Shown here: positions 1 through 15,100 of the stretch, one piece after another
Layout: each line of letters opens with the position of its first letter
How positions within the stretch are numbered: position 1 is the first letter of the stretch
Assembly (NCBI GenBank): GCA_022747635.1
Contig: JAKTNV010000002.1
Span: 110,642,869 to 110,706,868 of the forward strand
From: Hetaerina americana
Taxonomy: Eukaryota > Arthropoda > Insecta > Odonata > Calopterygidae
Direction: 5' to 3'
Length of the DNA: 64,000 nucleotides
Notes under the pieces: model-generated
Told to the model about the DNA's origin: nothing
The model's database searches: none
Seen by the model: the letters and a program-made list of their open reading frames with translations, nothing else
Made by a program: the position numbers and the translations under genes

Positions 1-3000
1 GAGATTTAGTTTCGCAGATACTTGAAGGAGGCATTCCGTGGTCGGTGTCGGGGGAAAGGGTTTTCATTTGGGAAAAACAATGGCCTCCCTTGTTTTCAAT
101 GCCACGCGTGTGATGCGAGAGGAATTCCGTAAATTATGATATTTTTGCCCTTCATCATGTATATCGAGAGTTCGATCTAGAGTCGACGACCGTTGGGTTT
201 CCGGGGCTCCGAGTGCCGGAAACTATCCGGGGGGAGAGTGGTACGGGCGATGGAATCATCCCCGTCCGGGAAGGTGAAGTTGCAATTCAATACTATGCTC
301 CTCCCAAAATAATCTTTCCCTGGATATTTTCAGTAACTGTTTGAGAAACCGAGTCTTGCAAGATAATTATAAACCTAGGTCCTCATATCCGTACCGACAA
401 TAATTTTAACAGTGATTTCGGGGTTGGTTAAAAAAATACAATTTTTAATTAAAAGTTCAACTACAGTTAAACTTGAAATTTTCTCTCCGGACATCAGATG
501 GACTTTTTTCATGTTATCGTTTACACTTCTAACGATTCAGAGACACTTCAATTTAGACTCGGATGATAACATTTACGATAATTGTAATTTATTAAAAATC
601 AACATATCTTGATTTTAAATTTGGTATTTTTATCACGTTCACAGTGTGAAATGAAATGTAAATGCGATGAAAAAGTGGAAAAAATTGGAAAATTCTATTT
701 TCTATTTAAAGTTAACTTTATCTGGATACGCATATTTATTTTTTATCCCATTTTACGCATTGTCTTAAAGCTGTTTGATTTTCGTAATGCTAAAATTTTA
801 TTTTGATTATGTGGGAAATTAATGCCTTTTGCATTTTGTTATTATTAGTCCAAGTCAAAAAAATGGATCAATGTATCCATGTAGCATATTTATAAACTAT
901 GAAAGTCCAATTGGTCTAACTTTGATATTTATCGCTGTATATGACGAGGTTTTCAATTGGCTCCATTAACAAACAGCAAGATATCACCATTATCATTCTT
1001 CTGTTATCTCAGTTTTCACATTTTCAGGAAATTTTTTATGAGCTTAAGCAAGCGCCGGCTCACTGAAAGATAATGGGTTTTGTTGCCCTTTCATAGTTTC
1101 CTGTGTTAGACTGTCAACAAATCTGCAGTTATTTATATATTAAATATATTTTCACGAGTCAATAAAAATTGAAATCATTGGTAACTCATTTATTCCATAT
1201 ACTAATTATCTATCACAGTACAGCCCTTCTTCCTATATGAAGGAATGGGATGTCTTATCTTCACATAACATGGAATACAAATTTAGGGCCCTAGAGATTG
1301 TTAGTTTTTGGCTGTTGGTCGTATAAAAAATTTCCAGAAAAAAATAAACTTCGCCACTACGAGGGCAATTTGTAAATTTCTCGGAATGGAATAAATATAA
1401 ACGACTTACCTCGGTGAAACTTTTATTTTTATTTTTTATGGTGTAGTCTCCCTGTACACTAATGCACTTGGCCCAGCGATGTTCTATGTCTTGATCCCAT
1501 CTCGAAAATGTTTCCTTAAGGCCTGTAAAATACCCGTCCGCTACGGCTGTTAGTTCTTTGTTTGAAGAGAATCTCCATCCCCCAGGGAATATTTTGAGCC
1601 TGGGGATGAGATGGAAATCTGATGGAGCCGAATCAGGCGGGTGCGGCTACAATTCTTATCTTAGTTCACGTATTTTTGCCATGGCAACGACTCTCAAGTG
1701 TGTGGGCGTGCATTGCTTTGATGAAAGATGGCTTTCTTCCTTGCCAAATCAGGCCATTTTTCTTGAATATTTTGCTGCTGTTGGTGGATTAATTCATTAA
1801 TTGTTTCATCAGTGGAAAGATAATGTGTCGGCAGAACCTCTTTCGCATCGTAGAAAACTGAAGTCATAACCTTTTCGGTCGACCTTATTGCCTTTGCTTT
1901 TTTTTCTTAATGGTGAATCACTGTTTCCACTGATTTGACTGCTTTTTTGTCAATGGTAGTGGACCCAAGTTTCATCTGTGGTCACAAACGGCGCAGAAAA
2001 TCTTGTTGGTTGCTCGTAAAACGGGACAAACATTTCTCGTAAATATCCATTCTGATGCGTTTGTGATCCTGCGTAGAGAGTTGCGGCACCCATCCAAAAG
2101 ATAATTTTCAAATATCAAATTCCACTGCTATAATGTGATATGCCCGTTCAGATGATATTCCTTCGCTTCAGTGGTTTCTCGTACTTTCAGTCGGCGATCC
2201 TCCATCACCATTTTATGCACTTTTGCAATTATTTCTGTGTTAGTGACCAGACATTTTGACCGAACACTCCGCGGATCATCATCTAAGCCATCCCGACCAC
2301 ACTTAAACTCGTTTGTTCACTTGGCAACAGTTGATAATATGAAGGAGCCGAGTCCCCCTGTGTGTTCTGAAAGTCGGCATGAATTTCCTTTGCTTTCGTA
2401 CCTTTCTTTACGAAGTATTTAATCACTGTTCCAATCTCAATTTTATCCACCTTTATCCAATCACTGCCGGAACAACAACAGAGAAGCGTCGACTCCACAG
2501 ATCTCTTCCTGGAGCACTGATGCATCACGGGTTTGTTCATAAAGGATTATCTATTACTTCGTGGGAAACTCGTTGGGCTTGTGATTCCGAAATCCTTTCA
2601 GATGACGCTCAAACTAGATACTCGAGTTCTCTTCTGGGAATTCCCAAATACTTTTTTGACATTTACTAATATTTGGGAGAAACTGATTTAGGCATCTGGT
2701 TGAAGTCTTCACAGATGTGCTGGCAGACTAAAATTTATCTTCAATGCAAAACAGTTGATGGGAGTCCCAAATTTTGCTTCATAAATATGAGAAATTTTTC
2801 TATTTGTTCGCTTGTGAAATTGTTTTTTAGCCCATTCATGCCAAGAGTAGGCTTGAGTAAATTAATTATTTAATGAAATAGGGACAGTTTATTTATTTTA
2901 ACAGTCTGATGTTTTGGTTGATTTTTGGAAATAAATTTGTGTACAAATGACTTCACTCTGTGTGGGCTTGACTGAAAACATTTTGAAGGTTTCCAATATA

Positions 3001-3135
3001 TTTGAACTAGTGGCCCTGAAAATGTTTCCGACAGAATGTTCTTTCCATCGCGCTTTCCAAGTTTCATGGTTTGACACAAGTCTCTTTGTTCATGTGTATA
3101 ATAGTTTTGGTTGTTCCTTAACTTCAGTCTCTTAG
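1..3135. other. Non-coding stretch upstream of the first visible EML exon
   Basis: I find no conserved exon here. The first 300 bases are richer in CpG than what follows. The stretch contains one mariner relic (about 1357-2570), annotated separately. The EML exon at 3136 begins in splice phase 2, so it needs an upstream coding exon. I could not find the rest of the HELP motif in these 3.1 kb, so this is probably the 3' part of a longer intron. The rest (300-1350 and 2670-3130) is AT-rich and unrecognised. Confidence 0.5.
1357..2570 (-). mobile_element. Decayed mariner transposon (minus strand)
   Basis: On the minus strand, 2540-2283 encodes a typical mariner transposase N-terminus, with segments reading KIEIGTVIKYFVKKG, AKEIHADFQNT and GDSAPSY. 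It continues at 2230-2120 with the helix-turn-helix linker (KVHKMVMEDRRLKVRE). Further transposase traces with stops and frameshifts run down to about 1440. An end-like motif (acgagggcaattt) lies near 1357, but no matching inverted repeat is visible at the other end, so the 5' terminus is probably lost. No intact ORF remains and the element is inactive. The boundaries are approximate. Confidence 0.75.
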
Positions 3136-6100
3136 ATATGGATATCGAGGGAGGGACTGCCGTTCAAACCTCTACCTTCTCCCAACAGGAGAAGTGGTTT
3201 ATTTTGTGGCCGCTGCAGTTGTTTTGCATAACCTGGAAGAGCAGGCTCAACGACATTATCTAGGCCACACGGATGATGTGAAGTGGTAAGGAAAGTGTTT
3301 ATTATTCTATTGATATGGGATGCTAAACATCAATAATAATTGAGCCCTGGCCCCTGGCCTCAGGGGTCAAATTCCTTGGGTCAAACTTTTTGATGGTTCA
3401 GTTTGTCAAGATTCTTGCAGGAATATGGTAAGTCTGCTCCTAAAAGTGACACGCCCTAATGATTTTTTCCATATTAATGCGGAATATATCTCATTTTCCC
3501 AATTATTGCAAATTCAAAGAGAGATCTCAAACCTTGTCATGTGTCATCTGAAAAGTTATCATATAACTTATATTCTACATTGGAGCATTAGAATAACAGT
3601 GAAATGGATCACACCCATTAAATTAAGCTGCCTGTAAGTCCAGGAAGCAATCTCCACGAAAAAAGTGGATTTTTAGTGAAAAGTTTTATTTAATGAAATA
3701 TATCTTATTTTATATTTCTTTTTGGCACAGCCCCAGTTAAAAGACCATTAAAGCAACTACAGTAAAACTTGATTCAGTTTTTATTAAGTTATTTATATTT
3801 TATCAATTGAAATTTGAATGGTCTGAAAATCATGTAATATTTAAGTTTCAGTAGTTCACTTCATTCTTTGTATGCATGATTCCTCTGATGCGAAATATCA
3901 AAATACTCTCCAAATTGTTCATACCAATTTTTAGGATATGCCAAATCAAAATAGCTTCTTTTAATATTTATTTCAGGAAACCTATTCCATTTACTCATTC
4001 CTGCATATTTCCAAGAAAATAAATATGATGCAGTGCAGGAGTTAACAGAATAGTTTGGTATATTTAAAAAGGACAAAAAGTCATGACAGCCTTATCATCA
4101 ATACAAAATAATAGCAATTTCCTAATTCTGCACTTGGCCAAAGAGTTAACACCTGCAAACCTCTTGTCGTGCCACCACCTCCCAAGTGTCAATTTTGACT
4201 GTTTATATGCAAAGGAATCATTATATGAATCACTATTTTCATGTCATCACCTTATATATATCATTGTGTATAACTTCTTTTGATGCCTAAAAATGGAATC
4301 CTTTTTAAATAATAGTATGATGTAAATGCCTCTTTTTTTCACTATGGTTAATTAAATACTCCTGAAACAGAAAATCAAAATGTTTTTGCCTTTTTCAAAT
4401 AAATAATATGGATGAAATGTATACTTGTGGTGTTTAAAATATGTGAGCATTCCAGTTGGCTACATATCATTTGTTTTCCCCCTTCTCCTTCTAGTATTGC
4501 TGTGCATCCAAACAAACTTTTGATTGCCAGTGGTCAGACAGCAGGACATGATAGAAGAGAAGGCCGGGTATGTTTACTTGCTTGCTTTGTTATCTGTACC
4601 ATTTTAATAGTCATTTTAAATTAATTGTTTTGTCAGTTATTGTAGCACTTCATTGTATGAGTAATGCACGCAGAGAATGGCTGGTTGTCTCACGTCATTT
4701 GTCATCATCCTGTCATTTGTCTTTTTTTTTAGAACTTGATTTGTGATTTTCTATATCCTTCTGAGACACAAAACTTAAATACATTGAACATCATTCACAC
4801 AAACTCAGTATTTTGCACACAATAAGCACTTTTGAATTTTATTTAGTGTTATTTTTTAGTCATGCAGGAGTTGGATTTGCATTCCTAAATATTCTTTCTT
4901 GTTTGTACTAATGTTTTAATTGATTGCCGTCTGTTGTCACTGTAGTCTTGGAAATTCAACCCTCCGCCTGATAGAACTGCACCTGAGGCTGAGCAGTGGG
5001 TATGTCGTGTCATGATAGAATGTGTTTCATGTGCCATCATTCTCCACACTTATTTCCTTTTAAAACTTATAACAGTTTATTATTCTTTCTCCTTTAACAT
5101 TTTCTTTTACAGAAATATCTTGACTACATTTTCATGAAATCTGTGGCCGGAAATGTCTCTATGGTGTTGTGTTTTGTTAATGTGATTGTGGAAGGACTTG
5201 GTTTTTTTTCTGAATTTGTGTTTGCTTTTTCCTTCAATTCTAAGGAAGTGTATGACCACTGTTCTGGTGAAATCTTGTATGTGATTGAGTACCCTGGTGT
5301 TCCAATGCTGTTTGTGCTTTTCTGTCCTGGGGTCATTGTTTTAAATCTGTGCTTTTTCTCTCCTGCTTATATTTTCGTCACTTTCAGACCAGGAAGCTTG
5401 TGGTAAATGTGAATGATTGTGCTTGTCAGAGCATGAGTACCTGAATGTTATTGTGTTATATTGTGTACAGTAAAATTTGTATATATATTTGATAACCACC
5501 CCACAGGATATTATTAATTGATTAAAAAAATAATAGTATTAAAATCTTCTGTGATGCTGAATCAAAAATAATTGTCAGATATTTCCCTCTGATAATGTGG
5601 TAGAGGTTGTATATATTGAACTGTGTGATACTGTGACACATTTTTTAGGATTCTATTGAAGTTCATAAGACCTCAAATATTACTTTTTTGTAGTTAATGG
5701 CAACTAATGGTGATCATATGGGTTTATGTACAAATTCCAGCATTTATCATTAATTGAATTGTATTTTATTCAAGAAAAAGTGGATATCCAAGTTTGTGCA
5801 GCTGCTGAACTGACTGTGTTCACACTTTCTCTGGGGTAATATTTTTCTTTAAGCATTTATATATTTGTCATGAGTTCTTCCAAATCTAAGGGGAATTACA
5901 TTATTTTTTAAATTTATAATAGAAGCAATGCATACTGTCATTAGTTGCAAATAATGTGAAAAGGCAAATCACTTCAAACAAATAGCAATCAAAAATGTTA
6001 CATCTAAAAATATAAGTAATTTCAAATTGCCAAGGAAATATTTTAATTTATTTTTCCATTTGATGTAAAACAAAAACATTCATACAGATTTTAATGTAAC

Positions 6101-9100
6101 TCTTACAAATTGTAAGAAAGGGTACATTTGGACAATAATTTGACATCATATAGATAACATGCGACAGTTGTTGATAAGTTATCGTAAATTAAAAGGCATG
6201 TAATTAATTTTGCATGACAAGACCTAATGTTGACCATCATCAACTCATGCGAAGGAATAAGTTTGCATGCTATCGTTTTGTTTTTAAGTTTCATGCTATC
6301 AAGTGATATGCCAGAGTAATGCCCAAATGAGTTCTTGTAGTTTGCCAAAATCTGTGTAAAAACCATCAAAACACTCAGCACAATGCTGATAAACTGCATA
6401 GTTGTAATCTGACAATTATTAAAAAAGGATGAATGAAAACCTCCTCAATGATTCAGAGATGTAGGTTGCAAGTAATAGCCGTCTCAGGAGATCTCTCGCT
6501 GCAAGCCAGAGAGGGGAAGCAATGGGCAAGAGGGTGAGATAAAGAAGAAGAGGGAAGGGAAGAGAAGAAAAGGGAAGGGATGATATTAGATTGGTGGAGT
6601 GCAGAAGACCATTGGTATGTGAGAGAGGAGCACTCCTCACAACTTTCATTGGAACCAGGAGTCAGAGCAAAAGTAGCCAGTTGCTCACCCCCAACTTAAA
6701 ATAATTGGTTCATTTATTGACTTCATTTATAATGACAATTACTCACAAATGTTTATCAAAATCAGATGATGAGTTGAATTGCTATGAAAGTGGTGCCACT
6801 CACTCTGCAGGGAAACTTTTCCATTTTCAAAGTACATCACTGTATTTTATACGTACTTGAAGTTTGAGGTAATTTTTAGTCACATATTCTCCACACATGT
6901 ATATAATAAATTTCTTTCCTAGTGAATGTATTATTGCATCTTTTGTTGGCACTTGTGTAGTACTTCTATTAATCTTAAATTCTGATGCCTTATGAAATTT
7001 CCATAAAATACTTGGATAGGACACAAAACTCATAACTTAACGATGAAACTAGCAGATTTCACTGTTCACTGGAGGGGTTAACCTGTTCAGCAGTTTCAAG
7101 ACTTTGGAAATGTGTAATATTCTCATTTTGGGATCTTCTGATTAGTCCTTAGGAAGATGCTTTGCAATGCTGGAGAAAGGTTACTTTCCGTGCGTATTGT
7201 GCTGATAGAATGTTTTCTGAAAATCTTAATGGTCCATCTTTTATTATAAAATGCAAATTTTACTGTACTCATGAAATCTGTGCTTTCTTCATCTTTGGCA
7301 GCAGTCAATCTATCAAAAACAGTTCACTATATTTTAATATGATATTCCTTTGATGTGTACATTCCATGTTATCTTAAATGCCTGTTTCATCCTCGTGCAT
7401 GCTACTTTAGTGCATAAGATATTTATTTTTCTCATGTTGTATGTCTTGTTGCATGATTTTTGGCCTCAGAATGCATGTTAATGTTATTTGCTTGTTACTT
7501 TCTTGTGTCCTTTGGGAGTGCGGTGAGGAAGAAAATTATTTGTATTACTGTCGAAAAAGTCCAAATTTATGACCAAATAAGGAAATGAATTATTTTTCAA
7601 AGAGGACCCTCAACAGTTTTGAATGGCAAAACTGCACATAAATATGAGCTTAGTTTTTCAGTTTTCTATTATTGGGATAAAGAGAATTTTTTCGCTAGTG
7701 CAGGGTGTGTTACCTCATTATTATTGATCAAGCTTTTTGCCAATTATACTGATGGCTGCTTGTCTGACAAAACCATGGGAATAGTCAAAAAAAGCTTCTG
7801 TAGTGATAAACTAACCCCCAGAATTACCGAAAAAATATTATTTAATGCAATGATTTCATGTACATAATTAAGTGGCATTCTTATGCATACGTTTGTACAA
7901 TGCCACTTGTAATTGTAAGTCCCCATTTGTAAATTCTTTTCAAGGCAGAATTTATTCCAATGAAAATAGTAAAAATCATTATAATTCAGAATTGGCTCCA
8001 AATTATTTGGCATTCATTTGGTTGCTTTTGTTATGGATGTAAGGACTTGCATAATTTAGGGTGTCTTAAAAATGAAAAGGAATACATATTATAGGGTTGT
8101 TACAAGTTTGAGATATGATGGGATAACATTTATGTAGCAACTTTTGCATATAACGCTTTTGAAAATTTTCTGTAGCTTATTTAAATGAAAGAACATGCTC
8201 CAAAACATTTCTCCCCAAAATGGACACTTGTATGATTAAATCTTAATGGTTGATTTTGACAGGAAAATTTGAACATTAATGTAGATAATAGCAATGTAAA
8301 CAGAATTTCAATGCCAATTTTCAATGCTGTCATCTTTGCCATATCTCTTGCAGCAGTAGACAAAATAAGGAAGAAGTATAATGAATATAAATGACCGGTT
8401 GTTTAGTAAAATGTAATTTTTTGGTTGTCATATGGTAGATAAATAAATTCATGCAATTTCCAGGAAACGTATGTCCTGTGATGTAGAATGTTGATATCTG
8501 TTGTGACTCATTTATATGGATTTTGCACTTTTTCCAGTAATAACTTATTCCTTGTCAATGAAATCTTCTTTGTTTATGACAGCATGGAAAATAATTGATT
8601 ATTCTTTATCATTACAGCCTCATGTCAGAATTTGGAATTCAGTGAGTCTATCAACTCTTCATGTGCTTGGACTTGGTGAATTTGAGAGGTCCATTTGCTG
8701 CCTATCGTTTTCAAAAGCTGTGAGTGTTTTTCATTGCACATTTTGTAAATATATTTTCCATTATTCAAATTACATATTTTGGAAGCTTTCATTCAAACCT
8801 GTCGTTAAAAAGTAATTGCCTGTTCTAGTTTACCCAGAGAACCCCTTATCATTGCAAGCAGGCAGCTGCCAATTGCTCTCCATTTTTTTCTTGTCATGTC
8901 AAAAATAATGTACCAGAGAATCTCATTGTTATTTAAGAAATATGGTAGAGCTCTGAATTTTTATGTGCAGGTTTGATTTATCCAAGTCCCAGTATCAGAA
9001 AAAGGTAAGACCCTTCCAAAACTTTCAAATACCTTGTCTTTTACTTAACACATTGACATGGTTTGGCCATGTTTTGTCAAATTACATCTTGACCTGTTGA

Positions 9101-12100
9101 AAATGGTTAAAGAGGTGAGTAGTACATAATCTTAAAAGATAGTAATAATATATTGTCTATAAATCAGCCATTAAGATCTCATTGTGGTAGAAATGAGACA
9201 ATTTGGCAATTCTGATTATCAGAACCATTCAAGGCAGCTTATTTTCACATTTTTACTTCGTATAGGCCCCCATTACAGTATTAATGAATCCAAGAATTAT
9301 ACTTATTTCAGGCTCAAGACAAAATGCTTTTGTTTAAACTGTCAGTCAAAAGTAAACCGTTACACTTTATTTTCAAACTTTGTAATTTAGTTTACTGTAC
9401 AGGTGTAAATTAAACAATGTGTTTTCATAATTGCGTGTGTGGTAATCGTTTTTAAAGATATTGTTTTGCATTTTTATTAAAAATCATTTTTGATAAATGA
9501 TGAGAAATTCATTTTAAGAGTATAGGGCTTTGTTTATGTTTTGGTGAACAGCTCGAAAATATTTATAAAGGGTTTTTTTTAAATTTGTGGATATCAAAAA
9601 TGAAATAGGATGCAAAATATATTTTTCCATCATCTCATTTTTGCTCATAAAATTGACCATGGTAATGCTGACTTTTAAAAGAATCATTACTTAATTTAAA
9701 AAATTTGTAGAATCATGTTTTCTTTTCTCGAATCATGAAATAAATATTGCATATGTGCTTCCATTTTATTTTGTAACAACTGTATCATTTTAGGATGGTG
9801 GTACTCTCCTGTGTGCTGTTGATGAAGCTCCAGATCATAACATCTCAATCTGGGATTGGCAAAAAGGAGAAAGGGGCCAAAAAATAGCTGAGACGAAGGT
9901 ACTCTTGGGTAGTGGATTGTTTTTCATGTTATTTTGTAAACATTTAAGTGATGGCAAAACCTTTTCTTCTAGTGTAAACCATAAAGATAAGCTATTCCTA
10001 AATATCTATGTCAATGAGTATGTCTTTGGCATGTAAATTGTTTTTGTACAAATACCCACTGCATGAATCTTTATGGACTTTACAAAGACTCTAATTGCAG
10101 CACGACTGATTATACAATTCCCAAACTTCCTTTGTTAAACCCATATAAGCATTGCAATAGGAGTTCAATGTTTCCAATTTGTAGTGGTGAGGTAAGCAGG
10201 AAACAAATGAGGAAATTAGAATATTATGTTATTGAATAATCATTGAGTAAGTGAAAATCATTGTATTTTCAAGTTGTAACCTTCCATTTAATAATATTCT
10301 AATTTCAGCCTGACTTTCAAGGCTATAGATTAATAATTTCCAATTATAGAAGAAAGTTTAGGAATAAATGTTTCTTAAGATTAATTTTTTAATTTTTTCC
10401 TTGTGTTGGTATTTTTATATAGATGACATACATACCATGGAGAGTCATCATTCAGATTCTATCCAAATAACCTGTCTGCTTTTAATGTTGACTGTGGCTG
10501 AGACTATTGAAAGTATTTTTTTTATAGTTAGCAGTAGTGTAGCGAGTTGGGGTTGTCTAATGATGGACCCCAGAACTAAGCCCCGAGCAACATTACAGAA
10601 ATAATCCTTGAACCCCATACTGCAGGATATAATTACCCATTTTTGAGCTCTGCGTACTTTCTATGTCCCATAATTCCATCCAAAATGCCTCTTATCATCA
10701 TTTCCTCCATAATCGCTCTCTGCATCTGATTGCCTCTCTCAGCATTTCCTGAATCCACTCCTCCTGCCATCTTTGAATTTCTCCCAACAGATGTCTCTCT
10801 TCCCTCCTTCTCCAGCCTATAAAAATATATTGTTTGCTTGAAATTGAAATTAACCTTTGGCTCTAACCCATCGTTCAATAAGTCCCAGGACTAACTAAGA
10901 AAAGAACTTTTGTTTTGCAAAATTCATTTTTATTCATCAACATAATCACCTTTAAGAGCTATAATACAATCATCCCAACGCTTTTCTAACCTTTCAATAC
11001 AATGCCTGTAAAACGATTTGTCCTTGTCCTCAAAATAAGCTTCAGTTGCCTCATTCGAGCCAAATCTTTTTCCCTGGAGTATCTTTTTGAGATCAGCAAA
11101 CAGCCAGTAGTCGCTGGGGGATAGATCTGGAGAGTACATATGGTGGGTGGGGAAGCAGATTGAAGCCCAACTCGTTCAATTTGGCCATTGTTTTCATTGA
11201 CTTGTGGCACTGTGGTGCATTGGTACAAATGAGTGATGAATTTTTTTCTACATGCTCGGTCTTTTGTTTGCGATTTCATCCTTCAAAAGCACCAATAACA
11301 CAATGTAATTGTCGAAATCGATAGATTTTCCCTTTACAAGGTAGTCGATGTAAATTATATCTTATGCATCCCAAAATAATATCCCGTTCAACAAGTCCCG
11401 GGACTTATTGAATGATGGGTCAATTCCTTCCCCTCCAGTCAAGTGGAAAGGTGTGCCTTTGAGGTGTGGGGAATGACAATGAGCACTCTGACTTTATTTC
11501 ATTCAAAAGAATCTGTGAGTTAAATTTATAAAAGCAATGGTTCCCCGATGAAAGAAATTCTGAAATGGAAAACATGAATGCGCTGAATATATTATACCCT
11601 TAAGCACAATTGTTTTTATCATGGCCTTCTTTCAAATGAAAATGTATGATACATCTTCTGAATATTGCATATGGTGATCATTGTGATGATTAGTTCATGT
11701 ATTGTGGCCTGAATATTATTGAGGGATGATTCAAAATCATATATGATGAGTGTTGGAAAATGCAATCAAATGCAAAACCATCGAAATAAGAAGGTGGAAG
11801 TATTTTCAATTATAAAAAGTTGAATCAAATAAAAGATGTTATATTTAGTCTTTTCTATTGACATCTCAATAACTTTGTGGCCTGAATATTTCTTGGTAAC
11901 AATATTAATGATAACATTATTTTTTTTTGTCTCCGTAGTGTTCTGTGGACACTGTGGTGTCAGCTGAGTTTCATCCGATGGAACGCACATGTGTTGTGAC
12001 CTGTGGAAAGTCTCACATTGCATTTTGGAATCTGGAAGGAGGTTGTGCCCTGAGCAAGAGAATGGGGATATTTGAGAATAGGGATAAGCCCAAATATGTC

Positions 12101-15100
12101 ACTTGCTTGGCATTCTCACAATCTGGGGATGTAATCTCTGGTGATTCAAATGGAAACATAATTGTTTGGGGGCGTGGTAAGTGCTTTGGATGTTTTCTTA
12201 ATTATAATTGCTTTTTTTGGATATTTCCCATGATGCCATGCTTTGTCATTTAAAATAATTTCATGAGTGAGTTATCAATGAGTGAAAAATCATTTTGATC
12301 AAATGATTAAAGGAAGCTAAAATTGATCTTGCCAAAAAATTATTAAATAGAGAAAACATAAGAGTGAACGGTAAATAGCTTCTGTTCTTCTGTCAAAGGC
12401 AATGGATGTAATGAGACATTTCCAAATAAAATCATTGTGGTTAGAAAAAATCATTATTTCCAGAAAATATATGACTTCAAATGAAAAAAATGATAGAAGG
12501 GAGGGAAAAAAATTGCAAATATGCAATGCAATACAATGCATGTGCTTGTGTTAGCTTTTTCATATACTGAGGGGTTACTCCCAAATATAAGATTTATGGG
12601 AATTTATATTTAAACTCCCTTCCGCATACCCAAAAAAATGTGATGTTCACTGAATCAGGGATGAGTCATCATTTGGGTGGTGGTAACGACAGTTGTCAAC
12701 CCAAAGGTTGATTTGATTGGTAGAGCTCACTTAATACTAAGCCCAATGACGTGCGAACTTCAGCTGATGTGTGTGGTGAAAATATCTTATTTCAAATCGT
12801 AGGTGAGCAAAGAAATTGGGCTTTGAAAAAAAACAAACTTGGAAGAAAATTAAGATTTTTTTATGTTATTATTTACAAGTGGGGTACAACACTACTCTAT
12901 CCATATCCATTATGATATGAAGTGTATCAATATGTCCACTTGATCTGGCGAGTGACTACTAATTCAATTTTTTGCGCTCAATTTTGGAAGAAAGCTCTTT
13001 TAACAAGAACTACTTAATGATTTTAGTTGAAATAGTAATTTAATGAAAGTTTTGACTGACTGATCCAAATGTTGAGTAATTAGAGTAAAACATATGTTCA
13101 GGCATCAAGCGGATCAGGTTGGTGTGTTGGCTGGTGTACTAGCTTCCCACCCTGAGTGCATGGGATCAAATCCCCATTGTGACAGTATGTTACACTGATA
13201 TTCTGATCCAAATTGGGGTACAAGGTGGAGAGGCCTTCAAGATATACCATCGTTTGGGTGGGATGCATATTGTTTGATCCTTTGGCATCTTTCCTTTATA
13301 GCATTAGGATGATGCAGATGCTGGATCACTCTCCACTCATACCTTTCCCAAACAAATACCTCTACCAAATGAACCATCCCATTTTGATTGGCACAAATGA
13401 CCTCAGCCGTCACCTGCTTCCAATAATAGCACCTTCAAATTAAATAGGTTTTATTGCTTGTATGTATCATGCCATGTATGTTAATGGTCATTAAGTTGTT
13501 ACTGTTGCATTAATCTTATTGAGATTTTTGTCATTTTATTGAAATTCCTGCCATACTTTGTTTTATTATTGCAGTTCAGAGACTCCATTAAGTTTTGCCC
13601 ATTCTATTAGTACCTTTAGACAAGATATTTTTGTAGTTGTATTGATTCCAGTATTTTGTTCTTTTCATTACAATTACCGAATTCAGTTGATGTTTAATAC
13701 ATGCACATTGTATCTTCTAGGTACAAATACTGTTGCCAAATATGTCCGTGGTGTTCATGAAGGCTCCATATTTTCCATCACTGTAATGAAGGAAGGAAAC
13801 GTCATTACTGGAGGAGGGAAGGATGGAAAATTGATTGAGCTGGATTCGCAGTACAGCAAAACAGGACTGGAAGCTCAAGTAAGTGTTTAATCATAATTTG
13901 TATTTCAATTTTGAAGACTTGATCTTGCTCCCCATTTGTTTATAGTTATTCTAAGTCTATTCACTGTCTGATGGCTTGTTTTTCCAATGGGGCAACCTGT
14001 ATTGAGGGAATTAGTTTATTTAAGTCATCATTGAAATTTTGTTCTACTTTATTATTTGCTCTCCTTTTCCTTTGCTACGGTGATGTTTTTACATTCATTG
14101 AAATGTCAACTCAATGACTTTGTTCTCATTAATAGTTAAAGCTTTTACTTTTTAGTTTTTTCCATGATATATTCTTTGTGGTTTACTTAAGCTCTGTTTT
14201 ATAATATCTCATTACATCCATCATCATAAGTTAATTTTAATGTTAACCTAATATGGAGATTGCTGAAAAATCTGATTTTTCAATCAAATGTTATCTATCA
14301 TTCAGTAGTGAATGTAAACATTGTAACCTTAGTAGTATCATCTGGTTTTGAATTTAACTAGTGATTGTGGAACTGAGTTTTGACCTTAACCAGAGGTTTA
14401 AGCTAACCTTCAGTTCAACAAGACATCGTAAAACCTAGCCTTAGTTAAAGAGGATGCCGAGATAATTTGAACAATGAAATTAGAACGACAATATAACTTT
14501 ATCCATGAAAAACGTATTTTCAAAATGTTTTGTGAGAATATTGAATAATCTTCAATGGAAGGCACAAGGGCATAGAGTTTACCTAAGATAAAGAAGAGGA
14601 TGGGAAGCTAGCATTTGATGAGATACAAAGCTATAAAAGATAAACTAAAAACTTCAATGAACGCACCACTATAAAGCATTCCTGTCATAGAATTACAGGG
14701 TGGCAGAATTAAAAGCACACAAAAAAACATGAAATCACGACAACAGTCAGGTTATAGAACCAAATAAAAAACATGTTATGGAGCGTAAACTTCAGGAATA
14801 AACTGGAAACCAAAGAAATGTAAGATAAGCAAAGGATTGTATGAAAACCAAAATTGAACATATGAAAAAGTAATCAGCATGGAAATGTGCTGCATGATCA
14901 ATACCAGAAGAAAGGAACATGAGAGTTCCATATGACAAAGAGAGAGAGGTCAGTCACAAAATGTGCTGCAGGTGACCACATCACTGGCATGATAGCAATC
15001 TTAAGGGATCAAGATTTCAAAAGATAATTGATTGGAGAGGTGATAGGGAATATTACATAGCTTTGATTGGCAACAAGGGTAGAAGATCCGAGTCACTCAA

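Noticed and set aside
250..273. Short ATG frame (MESSPSGK) followed by a GT, as a possible EML first exon
   Set aside because: It is too short, no linking exon is visible, and it ends in phase 0 while the exon at 3136 needs phase 2.
5134..5406. 90-codon + strand ORF in an EML intron, Phe/Val rich
   Set aside because: It has low-complexity hydrophobic composition without family motifs, lacks splice phase with EML exons, and is best explained by T-rich intron sequence.
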